Positions 1 to 5,983 of a stretch of 7,223 nucleotides of DNA are shown here, piece by piece. Made by a program: the position numbers and the translations under genes. Position 1 is the stretch's first letter; each line of letters begins with the position of its first letter. Origin of the DNA: Fimenecus sp045613685 (GTDB lineage: Bacteria; Bacillota; Clostridia; Oscillospirales; Acutalibacteraceae); contig JAZLBL010000024.1 of NCBI GenBank assembly GCA_045613685.1, forward strand, positions 1 through 7,223. Reading direction: 5' to 3'. Under the pieces are notes generated by a model. That model was not told the origin of the DNA. It ran no database searches and was given only the letters and a program-made list of their open reading frames with translations.

Positions 1-50
1 TCCCTCTGACGAGGGAGGTGGCACGAGCAAAGCGAGTGACGGAGGGAGAG
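1..50 (+). repeat. Hairpin-rich interspersed repeat, copy 1 (cut by window edge)
   Basis: The copy opens with a perfect 6-bp hairpin: TCCCTC (1-6), loop TGAC, GAGGGA (11-16). The stem may extend past the window edge. It is followed by a GC-rich stretch with internal symmetry (CGAG..GCGAG) ending in TGACGGAGGGAG at about 37-48. The same order of parts (hairpin with a TGAC/GTCA loop, short variable dyad, then a GAC-GAGGG tail) appears on the opposite strand at 66-107, so I read the two as members of one repeat family. Compact GC-rich repeats of this look occur between genes in gut Clostridia; that comparison is from memory and was not searched. No ORF is supported here. Confidence 0.5.
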
Positions 51-65
51 ATAGGATTTTGACTA

Positions 66-107
66 CCCCTCAGTCGCTACGCGACAGCTCCCCTGACAAG
101 GGGAGCC
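66..107 (-). repeat. Hairpin-rich interspersed repeat, copy 2, inverted relative to copy 1
   Basis: This copy contains a perfect 8-bp hairpin, GCTCCCCT (87-94), loop GACA, AGGGGAGC (99-106), and a second 5-bp hairpin, GTCGC (73-77), loop TAC, GCGAC (81-85). Read on the minus strand, the order is large hairpin, small dyad, then a GCGACTGAGGGG tail, which parallels copy 1 on the plus strand. The two copies are therefore tail to tail, separated by about 15 nt. The larger hairpin is not followed directly by a T run on either strand, so it is not a textbook terminator. It could still act as a transcript end or mRNA-stabilising structure for the minus-strand operon ending at 159. Confidence 0.5.
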
Positions 108-124
108 GAGAATATCTTTTCATT

Positions 125-156
125 AAAACAATTCGACAAACTCCCAATTTGTTGAA
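125..156 (-). terminator. Weak candidate Rho-independent terminator of the mannosidase operon
   Basis: Directly after the TAG stop of the last minus-strand gene, the transcript can fold TTCAACAAA against TTTGTCGAA (156-148 with 140-132). The loop is 7 nt and there is one A-C mismatch. The tail is TTGTTTTA (131-124). Position and tail suit a terminator, but the stem is AT-rich and carries a mismatch, so termination could instead depend on the GC-rich repeat hairpins further downstream. Confidence 0.3.
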
Positions 157-158
157 AT

Positions 159-761
159 CTATTTATTAAGTTTTCTCTCAATAACACTATGTAAAGTATC
201 TGTAATAAGATATGTTAGGATAGTAAGAGCTACTCCATAAGATAAATCTGCACCATTTGCAATAGAAAGTATTGAGCAAACTAATAATGCAAGGTAGTTT
301 ATTTTCTGGAACACCTTGATTTTGATGTTAGCATTTTTACCTACCGAAAACAGTGATGAAATAATCACCATAAGTGAGAAAAGGATAATGCACACCATTG
401 TGATGAATGGGAATAGATATGACTGATTAGAAAAATCAAAACTACCATTGATAATGCCCATAATTACGCTTATAAGTGTAATGTTTTCACCGTCATTTAC
501 CTTAAACATTGGCAAACACATCCAAGCAAGTGGTGAGAACATAAGAACAAAACGAACTATTTGCTCTTTACCACCAAAAGCAGAAGTTTTAATGTTGTTG
601 AGCACTCTGTCAACTGCTTCTTGCTCTTTCATAGCTTTTTCGTGGTCGGCTTTAAGGCGATTATCCAAATCATAATACACCAAATTAGTGTTACATTTTG
701 GACAATTCTGTTTCATATAGAAAGGGGATAATTTTTCGTTGCATTTTGGACAATTACTCAT
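159..761 (-). CDS. Zinc-ribbon multi-pass membrane protein of unknown function
   Basis: I do not recognise a named family for this 200-residue protein. It opens with two CPKC knuckles (Cys4, Cys7, Cys20, Cys23), a four-cysteine zinc-ribbon pattern that is presumably cytoplasmic. A charged, probably helical linker follows (about 32-60). The rest is hydrophobic, with likely membrane segments near residues 68-86, 94-106 (short), 116-140 and 155-190, and a basic C-terminus (ERKLNK). There is no signal peptide. The start at 761 is chosen because AGGAGGT lies 7 nt upstream and the zinc ribbon begins at residue 4; a longer reading from 854 would add 31 residues that overlap the symporter gene. The first 8 nt overlap the symporter's 3' end, so translation is probably coupled. 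The operon position suggests a link to mannoside uptake or its membrane environment, but the function is unknown. Confidence 0.8.
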   Translation of the reverse strand: MSNCPKCNEKLSPFYMKQNCPKCNTNLVYYDLDNRLKADHEKAMKEQEAVDRVLNNIKTSAFGGKEQIVRFVLMFSPLAWMCLPMFKVNDGENITLISVIMGIINGSFDFSNQSYLFPFITMVCIILFSLMVIISSLFSVGKNANIKIKVFQKINYLALLVCSILSIANGADLSYGVALTILTYLITDTLHSVIERKLNK

Positions 762-2220
762 TTTCGCCACCTCCTGAAACCTGTGCGGAGAGTTGTGCTC
801 TGCGCTCTGCCATTTCTTCACGGACTTTTTGAAGTTTTTCACCTGTAAGGTCATACCAGATATATGGAATAAGTGGCAACAAACCTAAAATTGCAGGTGC
901 TAATGTGAACATTCCCCAGATAAGGGTATCTGTGTAGTCATATGCCTTAACTGTCATAGTTTCGGTTGCACTGATTGACACGAAAGAAAGACCGATTACA
1001 GGAAGAAGCAAGTTACCGATAGTTCCTGAAATTGAACCTGTGAGCTTGCCTACGAAAGTGAGTACAGAGAATGATACACCTTCGTTTCTCTCACCAGTTT
1101 TCCATTCCATATAGTCAATAGTGTCGCCAATCATTTCAGTTGGAATAACCATATTGATTGTGTTGAAGAAAGAGAAAAGAAGATTTTGCACCATAAGAAG
1201 CGGCACAACAACCCAAAGGTTTGTAAAGCATTTAACCCCGACTAAGAATACCACAATACCACATACAAGTCTTACAAATCCGTTAAGAAAGATGATTTGT
1301 CTGTTATCAAATCTTTGCTTGATTTTGGGAATGAGAAGATATGTAATAAAACCTAAAATTGTACCAGGAAGTGTGATGATAATTGTAAGTGAATTCATTT
1401 GCACAACTTCAGAATAGTAATATGCTTGGAAGAATCCACCAATGCCACCTATTGCACCGAGCACATTACCAATAACAATCAAAAGTAAGGGCTTATTCTT
1501 AATAAGTGCTTTGAATCCGTCAAGAACACTTGGCTCTTTGATGGTCTGAACAACTCTTTCTTTTGTACAGATACCTGAAAGTGAGAAAAGAGCCATACCA
1601 AATGTGCCTGAAATCACAGCCATAAGTAAGAAAACTTGTGAAAGTGAAAGAGGAATTGAGCCGTTGTTGCTTAAATCCATAAGCACTGTAAGAATTGTTG
1701 TTGAAAGTCCACCGATAAGACCTGAAACAAATCTTGCTGATGAAATAACTCTTGTTCTGTCAGAAGGGGATGGGCTAATTGCTGCACTCATACCCCAGAA
1801 AGGAACATCACCCAAGGTGTAGAAAAGTTCCCAAATAAAATATGTTATGAACATATATATGATTTTTGCTGTTGTTTCTGCATTTGGTCCTAAAATCTGC
1901 GGACCTGCAAAAAGTGCGATTGTAGCAATTCCCAAAGGAATTGGCACAATTAAAAGATAGGGACGAAGTTTGCCATATCTTGTTCTTGTTCGGTCAATAA
2001 TTGAACCCATAAGTGGGTCGTTGATTGTATCCCAAAGACCTAAAAAGAGCATCATTGCGGCAACTGCTTCAGGGGGCACACCAAAAACCTTAACAAAGAA
2101 AAGTGAGAGATAACTACCTGCGATAATGTTATAACCAAAGCATTGACCAGCATTGGCAATGCCATAAGCAAGGGTTTCTTTGACGCCTACATAACGGATG
2201 TCGCCATTGTTTTGTGCCAT
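754..2220 (-). CDS. GPH-family (MelB-like) sugar:cation symporter
   Basis: This 488-residue, 12-helix membrane protein belongs to the glycoside-pentoside-hexuronide:cation symporter family of the MFS fold. The family import signature is clear: WDTINDPLMG at 63-72 followed by DRTRTRYGKLRP (76-87). By alignment from memory to MelB, Asp64, Asn67 and Asp68 match the cation-site residues Asp55, Asn58 and Asp59. Thr135, Asp138 and Trp142 (YTLGDVPFW) match Thr121, Asp124 and Trp128. Lys392 in FVGKLTG matches Lys377. The loop motif DYMEWKTGERNEG (about 369-381) is also typical. One sugar-site position differs: MelB's Lys18-Asp19 aligns with Gln26-Cys27. The ATG at 2220 has AAGGAG 10 nt upstream, inside the end of the mannosidase gene, and the intergenic gap is 3 nt. 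Likely substrates are mannosides or mannose-containing oligosaccharides, inferred only from the neighbouring enzyme. Family assignment is firm; substrate is not. Confidence 0.92.
   Translation of the reverse strand: MAQNNGDIRYVGVKETLAYGIANAGQCFGYNIIAGSYLSLFFVKVFGVPPEAVAAMMLFLGLWDTINDPLMGSIIDRTRTRYGKLRPYLLIVPIPLGIATIALFAGPQILGPNAETTAKIIYMFITYFIWELFYTLGDVPFWGMSAAISPSPSDRTRVISSARFVSGLIGGLSTTILTVLMDLSNNGSIPLSLSQVFLLMAVISGTFGMALFSLSGICTKERVVQTIKEPSVLDGFKALIKNKPLLLIVIGNVLGAIGGIGGFFQAYYYSEVVQMNSLTIIITLPGTILGFITYLLIPKIKQRFDNRQIIFLNGFVRLVCGIVVFLVGVKCFTNLWVVVPLLMVQNLLFSFFNTINMVIPTEMIGDTIDYMEWKTGERNEGVSFSVLTFVGKLTGSISGTIGNLLLPVIGLSFVSISATETMTVKAYDYTDTLIWGMFTLAPAILGLLPLIPYIWYDLTGEKLQKVREEMAERRAQLSAQVSGGGENE
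769..775 (-). promoter_or_regulatory. Ribosome binding site fixing the start of the zinc-ribbon gene
   Basis: A full AGGAGGT Shine-Dalgarno sequence on the minus strand lies inside the last codons of the symporter gene, 7 nt before the ATG at 761. It selects the 200-residue form over the longer reading from 854 and suggests that the zinc-ribbon protein is made in quantity rather than by read-through alone. Confidence 0.85.
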
Positions 2221-2223
2221 AGT

Positions 2224-5200
2224 TTATTTTCTCCTTCCCTTGTTTCTGTCACGTCTTGCTCCACCTTTGTCATTGAGCATAAAGCGTTCCTTTGAGAGCC
2301 AATATGTAATATTTTCTTTTGTATCTCTGTGATAATTAAACACTCTGTCACGAACTTTATCATAAAGGTCAGTTGCAAGTGAACAAGTGTTTTCTTCACC
2401 ATCAGCAGTAATTGCAAGAACGATAATATCTTTATCAACAGGCAACTCGAAATTAGTTGTTTCAGGATTAACTGTGATAGTTGATTTCCAGAAGAATAAC
2501 TGTTCGCATTGAGCATCGCCATCAGCTTTATGTGAGTGAGTGAATTCAAAGCCTAATTTACCGTGCTTTGTGAATGCAACTTCTTTGAAGTCATATAAAT
2601 CCCAACCCGCATAATATTCTCTGATATCATTTACACGGATTTGCTTGCCACCAAATGTTGCAACCTTGTCGCCGTTAAGAGATGCCAAGAGAAGATGCAC
2701 TCTGTCAGTGCCTTTTGGTAAGAAGAGTGTCTGACCACCACAAAGAATTGCTTTTTTGTCTTGTGGAATTAAGAACTTAACACCATCAACATAGATTTCT
2801 TCAGGTGTAATTTCCCAAGGGATTGACTTGTTGATTACAGGAAGATTACCATTTCTTGCAGAGTTGTTACTATATGCTACCACATTACCTGGACAATGAA
2901 TATCTATCTGGTCAGGCTCTTTATATGTCAAACGGTCAACTGTCAATGCAAATGTCTTGATTTCATAAGGTTTCAAATCAAAAATGAGTTTGCCGTCAGT
3001 AATTTCAACATCTTTGATATGCTCTTCTGATGCATAAACTTCACGAGCAGATTTAATTCCACCATAAATTGAAAGTTCAATGCCTTTTTGCTCTTGCTTT
3101 TCGCCTTCACCGATACGAACGATAATTTCATCACTATTTTCTGCTTTTTTCATTGCACGAAGAATAGCATTGCCTTTAAGGTTAGCAAATGAAATTTCTG
3201 TGCCCAAATCACCGCCATGCTTGGAACAGATGAATGACGCCATCGGCATAATGAATTCACGAGCAACACATTGAGTGTCGTGTCCCACATTACCCTTGTG
3301 TGAATAAATTGCATAAGAATAACGATTAAGACCTAATTCCATCATTGACTGCATTGAGTCAATGCGATAGTTTTTAAGTGGAGTGTGCATAAGGGTGAGA
3401 CGAAGAGTGTTATTGTCGAATTTGTCCCAACCATATTTACATTCACTGATGACAGAAACACCGAAATCTTTTTCACTATCGGTGATGTCTGCCCATTTTT
3501 GTGCAGGCACTTCAAAAAGCTTGTCATTCATATTGCCACGCTTGATTGCACCAAGACCTAAATCGTATGTAGCAACAGGACTTTCTGCTGTGAATGAGAA
3601 AATCTCTTTTGCAAGTGAGCAAGTGCTTTGCCATTCGGTTTCTGTATAAACTTCAACACATTTTCCGCCACGGCTAAGTGCTACGATTGATGTAAATGTA
3701 CTGTTTTTATATGCTTTAACAATCTTAACTGCAACACGGCAAACACCTTGCTCGATTACCTCAATATGTTTGATAGTTGCTGTGTGTTGTGGCTCACGGT
3801 TAAGCTCTTTATAGTTTAATTCCCAAGCAGGCCAGTCTTTGCTACCTGTATAATCAAAAATACCTGTAACAATCGGCTTTTTAAGAATTTCTTTATCTAA
3901 TTCTTTGTCAAAAATTGAAGAAATATCACCATTGCTATTGAATTTAACAATATATTTTTCATTTTCAAGTCCGTTAATAGATGCTTTGAGCGGAGTGCGA
4001 GTGTGAGCAGGTTTTGCCTGAATATCAAGCACCTTATAACCCATTGCAGGCATTGTGATATACACAAGCATAATTGAATATTTGCTGTTCACTTCAATAA
4101 TCTGTGATGGATATTCGTTGCCATCCTTATCGAAAGCAGTCATATTCTTATGACGGATTTGTGATGGTATGCGAATTTTAACAAGACCTGTGCGCTCATA
4201 TTCCATTGGGTTTTGCACAAGAACAGCGATACCCTTTGCAAAAGATGCGTCAAGACGGTCGCTGATACTGCGAACAGATGCACAATATTCATTAGTAAAT
4301 TGGTTCAAAGACATTGCATAGTCGTTCCAAGTTCTTCTGTATGCACGTTGAACTGAAGTGCCAGGCAAATCATCGTGGAATTGGTGAGCAATAACTCTCT
4401 TCCAACTGCGAGTAAGTGTATCCTGTGGATATTCGTGTCCGCTGAGAGTGAATGCTGCAACTGAAGAACGCTCTGCCATATCTGCAAGTTCTTCGTTTCG
4501 TCTGTTCCAACGCTTACCGATAGCACGCGATGTGTAACCACCAACGGCATGATTAGTCATAACAAGTTCGTTGTTCCAAACAGGGAGTTTTTGTTTAGTT
4601 TCTTCTGGAAGTGCATCAAGGTCTTTGAAAATCTGGTCTGCAGGAGCAGATAATACTTCAATTTCGTCTGTTCCATTTTTTGCCATTTCGTTAGCAAGAA
4701 CTTTAACAGAAAGCTCTTTTGGTGCACCACCACGGTCGCCAGTACCATGGAAACAAGTGGTCATATCTAAATCATATTTTTCATTTTCTTTCATCTTTTT
4801 CTTGATGAAATCAAGTTCACGCACTTTTGTGAAAATGCGAGTATAATCACCACAGTTTGTATTACCATAAACGTAATTACCATCAACGCCATACCATTTG
4901 CCAAGGTCAAAAGGAATACCGTAAGCAGAGCTCCAAGTGAGCTTCTGTGTTGTAAATCCCTTTAAATTTGCGTGGTGCATAATTGAGGGGAGAGCATAGC
5001 CAAATCCAAAACAGTCAGGCAAGAAAATATCACAAGAGCGTTTGCCGAAATTTTTGTCGAAATATTCATTACCAAGAAGAATATTTCTGAAAAGTGCTTC
5101 AGGAGATGGCACGTTCACATCACCATTTTCAAAGGCGCTTCCGCAAACATTCCATTTACCCTGTGCGATATAGGATTTCATCTGTTCCCACATTTCAGGA

Positions 5201-5391
5201 TAATATTCTTTCATAAGCTCATATCTGTATGAACCCTCAAAATTGAATTTATAATCAGGATATTTCTCAAAAAGAGCAAAATTGTCTTTGAGAGTGTTAT
5301 AGATATATTTGCCGACAGTTGTTTCAAAATCCCAACTCCAGATAGTGTCAAGATGAGCGTCAGCAATAGTGTATATTTTCTTTTTAGCCAT
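2224..5391 (-). CDS. GH38 alpha-mannosidase, cytoplasmic
   Basis: This 1055-residue enzyme is a retaining, zinc-dependent alpha-mannosidase of glycoside hydrolase family 38. The catalytic domain begins at once with AHLDTIW, giving metal ligands His13 and Asp15. The nucleophile and metal ligand is Asp126 in LPDCFGFGYALPSI. Other family features are GTGDRGGAP (216-224), NHAVGGYTSR (280-289, the counterpart of the family's HRGTYTSQ segment), and HQFHDDLPGTS (336-346) with the fourth metal ligand His339. The helical domain covers about 290-390. The remaining two thirds are beta-rich, as in other GH38 enzymes. There is no signal peptide or membrane segment, so it acts on imported sugar, matching the symporter gene 3 nt downstream. 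The start is ATG 5391, with a G-run 7 nt upstream; an in-frame TTG at 5412 has no ribosome binding site and sits at the predicted transcript start. Exact linkage specificity and substrate cannot be read from the sequence. Confidence 0.93.
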   Translation of the reverse strand: MAKKKIYTIADAHLDTIWSWDFETTVGKYIYNTLKDNFALFEKYPDYKFNFEGSYRYELMKEYYPEMWEQMKSYIAQGKWNVCGSAFENGDVNVPSPEALFRNILLGNEYFDKNFGKRSCDIFLPDCFGFGYALPSIMHHANLKGFTTQKLTWSSAYGIPFDLGKWYGVDGNYVYGNTNCGDYTRIFTKVRELDFIKKKMKENEKYDLDMTTCFHGTGDRGGAPKELSVKVLANEMAKNGTDEIEVLSAPADQIFKDLDALPEETKQKLPVWNNELVMTNHAVGGYTSRAIGKRWNRRNEELADMAERSSVAAFTLSGHEYPQDTLTRSWKRVIAHQFHDDLPGTSVQRAYRRTWNDYAMSLNQFTNEYCASVRSISDRLDASFAKGIAVLVQNPMEYERTGLVKIRIPSQIRHKNMTAFDKDGNEYPSQIIEVNSKYSIMLVYITMPAMGYKVLDIQAKPAHTRTPLKASINGLENEKYIVKFNSNGDISSIFDKELDKEILKKPIVTGIFDYTGSKDWPAWELNYKELNREPQHTATIKHIEVIEQGVCRVAVKIVKAYKNSTFTSIVALSRGGKCVEVYTETEWQSTCSLAKEIFSFTAESPVATYDLGLGAIKRGNMNDKLFEVPAQKWADITDSEKDFGVSVISECKYGWDKFDNNTLRLTLMHTPLKNYRIDSMQSMMELGLNRYSYAIYSHKGNVGHDTQCVAREFIMPMASFICSKHGGDLGTEISFANLKGNAILRAMKKAENSDEIIVRIGEGEKQEQKGIELSIYGGIKSAREVYASEEHIKDVEITDGKLIFDLKPYEIKTFALTVDRLTYKEPDQIDIHCPGNVVAYSNNSARNGNLPVINKSIPWEITPEEIYVDGVKFLIPQDKKAILCGGQTLFLPKGTDRVHLLLASLNGDKVATFGGKQIRVNDIREYYAGWDLYDFKEVAFTKHGKLGFEFTHSHKADGDAQCEQLFFWKSTITVNPETTNFELPVDKDIIVLAITADGEENTCSLATDLYDKVRDRVFNYHRDTKENITYWLSKERFMLNDKGGARRDRNKGRRK

Positions 5392-5397
5392 AAGAAA

Positions 5398-5403
5398 ACC
5401 CCC
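5398..5403 (-). promoter_or_regulatory. Weak ribosome binding site of the alpha-mannosidase gene
   Basis: GGGGGT on the minus strand, 6-7 nt before ATG 5391, is the only purine-rich site ahead of the gene. It is a poor match to AGGAGG, in contrast to the strong sites before the two downstream genes. It supports the ATG at 5391 over the TTG at 5412, which would overlap this site. Confidence 0.5.
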
Positions 5404-5421
5404 ATTTTCCAATATAAGAAA

Positions 5422-5450
5422 ATTATATATTTTAATGGTAAAAAAATCAA
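5422..5450 (-). promoter_or_regulatory. Sigma-A-type promoter of the mannosidase operon
   Basis: On the minus strand, TTGATT (5450-5445, four of six matches to TTGACA) is followed after exactly 17 nt by a perfect TATAAT (5427-5422). Transcription should start near 5415, leaving a leader of roughly 24 nt before the ATG at 5391. The upstream flank is rich in A and T tracts, as expected of an UP element. No convincing operator overlaps it: a CAAT/ATTG dyad near the -35 box has only 4-bp arms. This is the only good promoter I see for the three minus-strand genes. Confidence 0.75.
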
Positions 5451-5521
5451 TATAATTGTATAAAAAAGGCAGTCATAAGAAAGCAGACAAAAATAAATTT
5501 TGAATTTTTTTACAAATATTG

Positions 5522-5550
5522 TTGACAAATGAAAATTTTAGGTGTACTAT
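5522..5550 (+). promoter_or_regulatory. Strong sigma-A-type promoter of the gntR-ABC operon
   Basis: A perfect -35 box TTGACA (5522-5527) is separated by 17 nt from TACTAT (5545-5550), a four-of-six match to TATAAT. Transcription should begin near 5557, giving a leader of about 50 nt. The -10 box lies inside a TGTACTA operator half-site (5543-5549), so repressor binding there would directly block polymerase. It diverges from the mannosidase promoter, with about 70 bp between the two -35 boxes. Confidence 0.85.
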
Positions 5551-5589
5551 CAAACTGTACTAATTGAAATAGCACAGTTAGTACAGTTT
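5543..5589 (+). promoter_or_regulatory. Multi-half-site operator, probably for the adjacent GntR repressor
   Basis: Four related half-sites are visible: TGTACTA at 5543-5549 (over the -10 box), TGTACTA at 5556-5562, TAGCACA at 5570-5576 and TAGTACA at 5579-5585. The second and fourth belong to a perfect 12-bp inverted repeat, AAACTGTACTAA (5552-5563) and TTAGTACAGTTT (5578-5589), with 14 nt between. The second and third form a tighter dyad, CTGTACTA-N7-TAGCACAG (5555-5577), with one mismatch. The predicted transcript starts near 5557, inside the left arm, so the repeat cannot fold fully in RNA and is best read as DNA binding sites. GT...AC dyads fit GntR-type operators. The link to this repressor is inferred from proximity. 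Confidence 0.75.
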
Positions 5590-5594
5590 CAAAC

Positions 5595-5601
5595 AGGAGG
5601 T
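5595..5601 (+). promoter_or_regulatory. Ribosome binding site deciding the gntR start codon
   Basis: A full AGGAGGT lies 7 nt before GTG 5609. The alternative GTG at 5600 overlaps the Shine-Dalgarno sequence itself and cannot be served by it, so 5609 is the supported start. Confidence 0.85.
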
Positions 5602-5608
5602 GATAAAG

Positions 5609-5980
5609 GTGAATATATTTCTCGATTACCATTCAAGAACCCCTATTTATGAGCAGATAAAAGAACAAATTGTTCTTGATATAAGCAGGGGAATTCTCAA
5701 AAAAGATGACCAGCTACCATCTCTAAGACAGTTGTCTGCGCAGTTAGGAATTAATATTAACACTGTCAAGCGTGCTTTATCAGAGCTCGAAGCACAAGGG
5801 GTAATTTACTCTGTTGCGGGTAAAGGTATATTCATCAGCGGCAACGCAGAATCTCAGAACATTTATCTCGAACAATCATTAGACGCAGTAAAATTAGCAA
5901 TCATCAACGCAAAACAGATGGGGGCAAGTGAAGAAAAAATTAGTGCAATGGTTAAAGAACTTTTTAAAGGAGTTGAATAA
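5609..5980 (+). CDS. YtrA-like GntR-family transcriptional repressor
   Basis: This 123-residue protein is a short GntR regulator of the YtrA subfamily. A winged helix-turn-helix fills residues 10-78: TPIYEQIKEQI (11-21) opens the domain, LPSLRQLSAQLGININTVKRAL (36-57) is the helix-turn-helix with its recognition helix, and the wing ends in GKGIFIS (71-77). Only about 45 residues follow, predicted as two helices (LEQSLDAVKLAI and SEEKISAMVKELF), too short for a FadR- or HutC-type ligand domain and typical of YtrA proteins. The gene starts with GTG and ends 3 nt before the ABC ATPase gene. In known ytr-type operons the regulator represses its own operon, and the half-sites on its promoter fit this. 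The inducer is unknown; in B. subtilis the corresponding operon responds to cell-wall-active antibiotics. Control of the divergent mannosidase operon is possible but unsupported. Confidence 0.9.
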   Translation: MNIFLDYHSRTPIYEQIKEQIVLDISRGILKKDDQLPSLRQLSAQLGININTVKRALSELEAQGVIYSVAGKGIFISGNAESQNIYLEQSLDAVKLAIINAKQMGASEEKISAMVKELFKGVE

Positions 5981-5983
5981 AGA

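Noticed and set aside
87..106. The 8-bp GC hairpin as a canonical Rho-independent terminator
   Set aside because: No T run follows it directly on either strand; the nearest plus-strand TTTT is more than 10 nt away. It fits better as part of an interspersed repeat.
762..854. N-terminal extension of the zinc-ribbon protein (31 extra residues from 854)
   Set aside because: It overlaps the symporter coding sequence in another frame, has no ribosome binding site of its own, and lies before a perfect AGGAGGT serving ATG 761.
4571..4846. Plus-strand open frame inside the mannosidase gene
   Set aside because: It is antisense to conserved catalytic-domain codons and has no ribosome binding site or recognisable domain; the same applies to the other short frames within the large genes.
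5392..5412. Upstream TTG start adding seven residues to the mannosidase
   Set aside because: There is no ribosome binding site ahead of it, it lies at the predicted transcription start, and GH38 enzymes of this type begin just before the HxD motif.
5448..5458. CAAT-TAT-ATTG dyad by the mannosidase -35 box as an operator
   Set aside because: The arms are only 4 bp long in very AT-rich DNA, so it is easily expected by chance.
5211..5528. Minus-strand open frame across the intergenic region
   Set aside because: It runs out of frame over the mannosidase 5' end and through both promoters, and its product is low-complexity and hydrophobic with no recognisable motif.
5552..5589. The 12-bp inverted repeat as an RNA attenuator or terminator
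   Set aside because: The predicted transcript starts near 5557, inside the left arm, so the full stem cannot form, and no T run follows the right arm.
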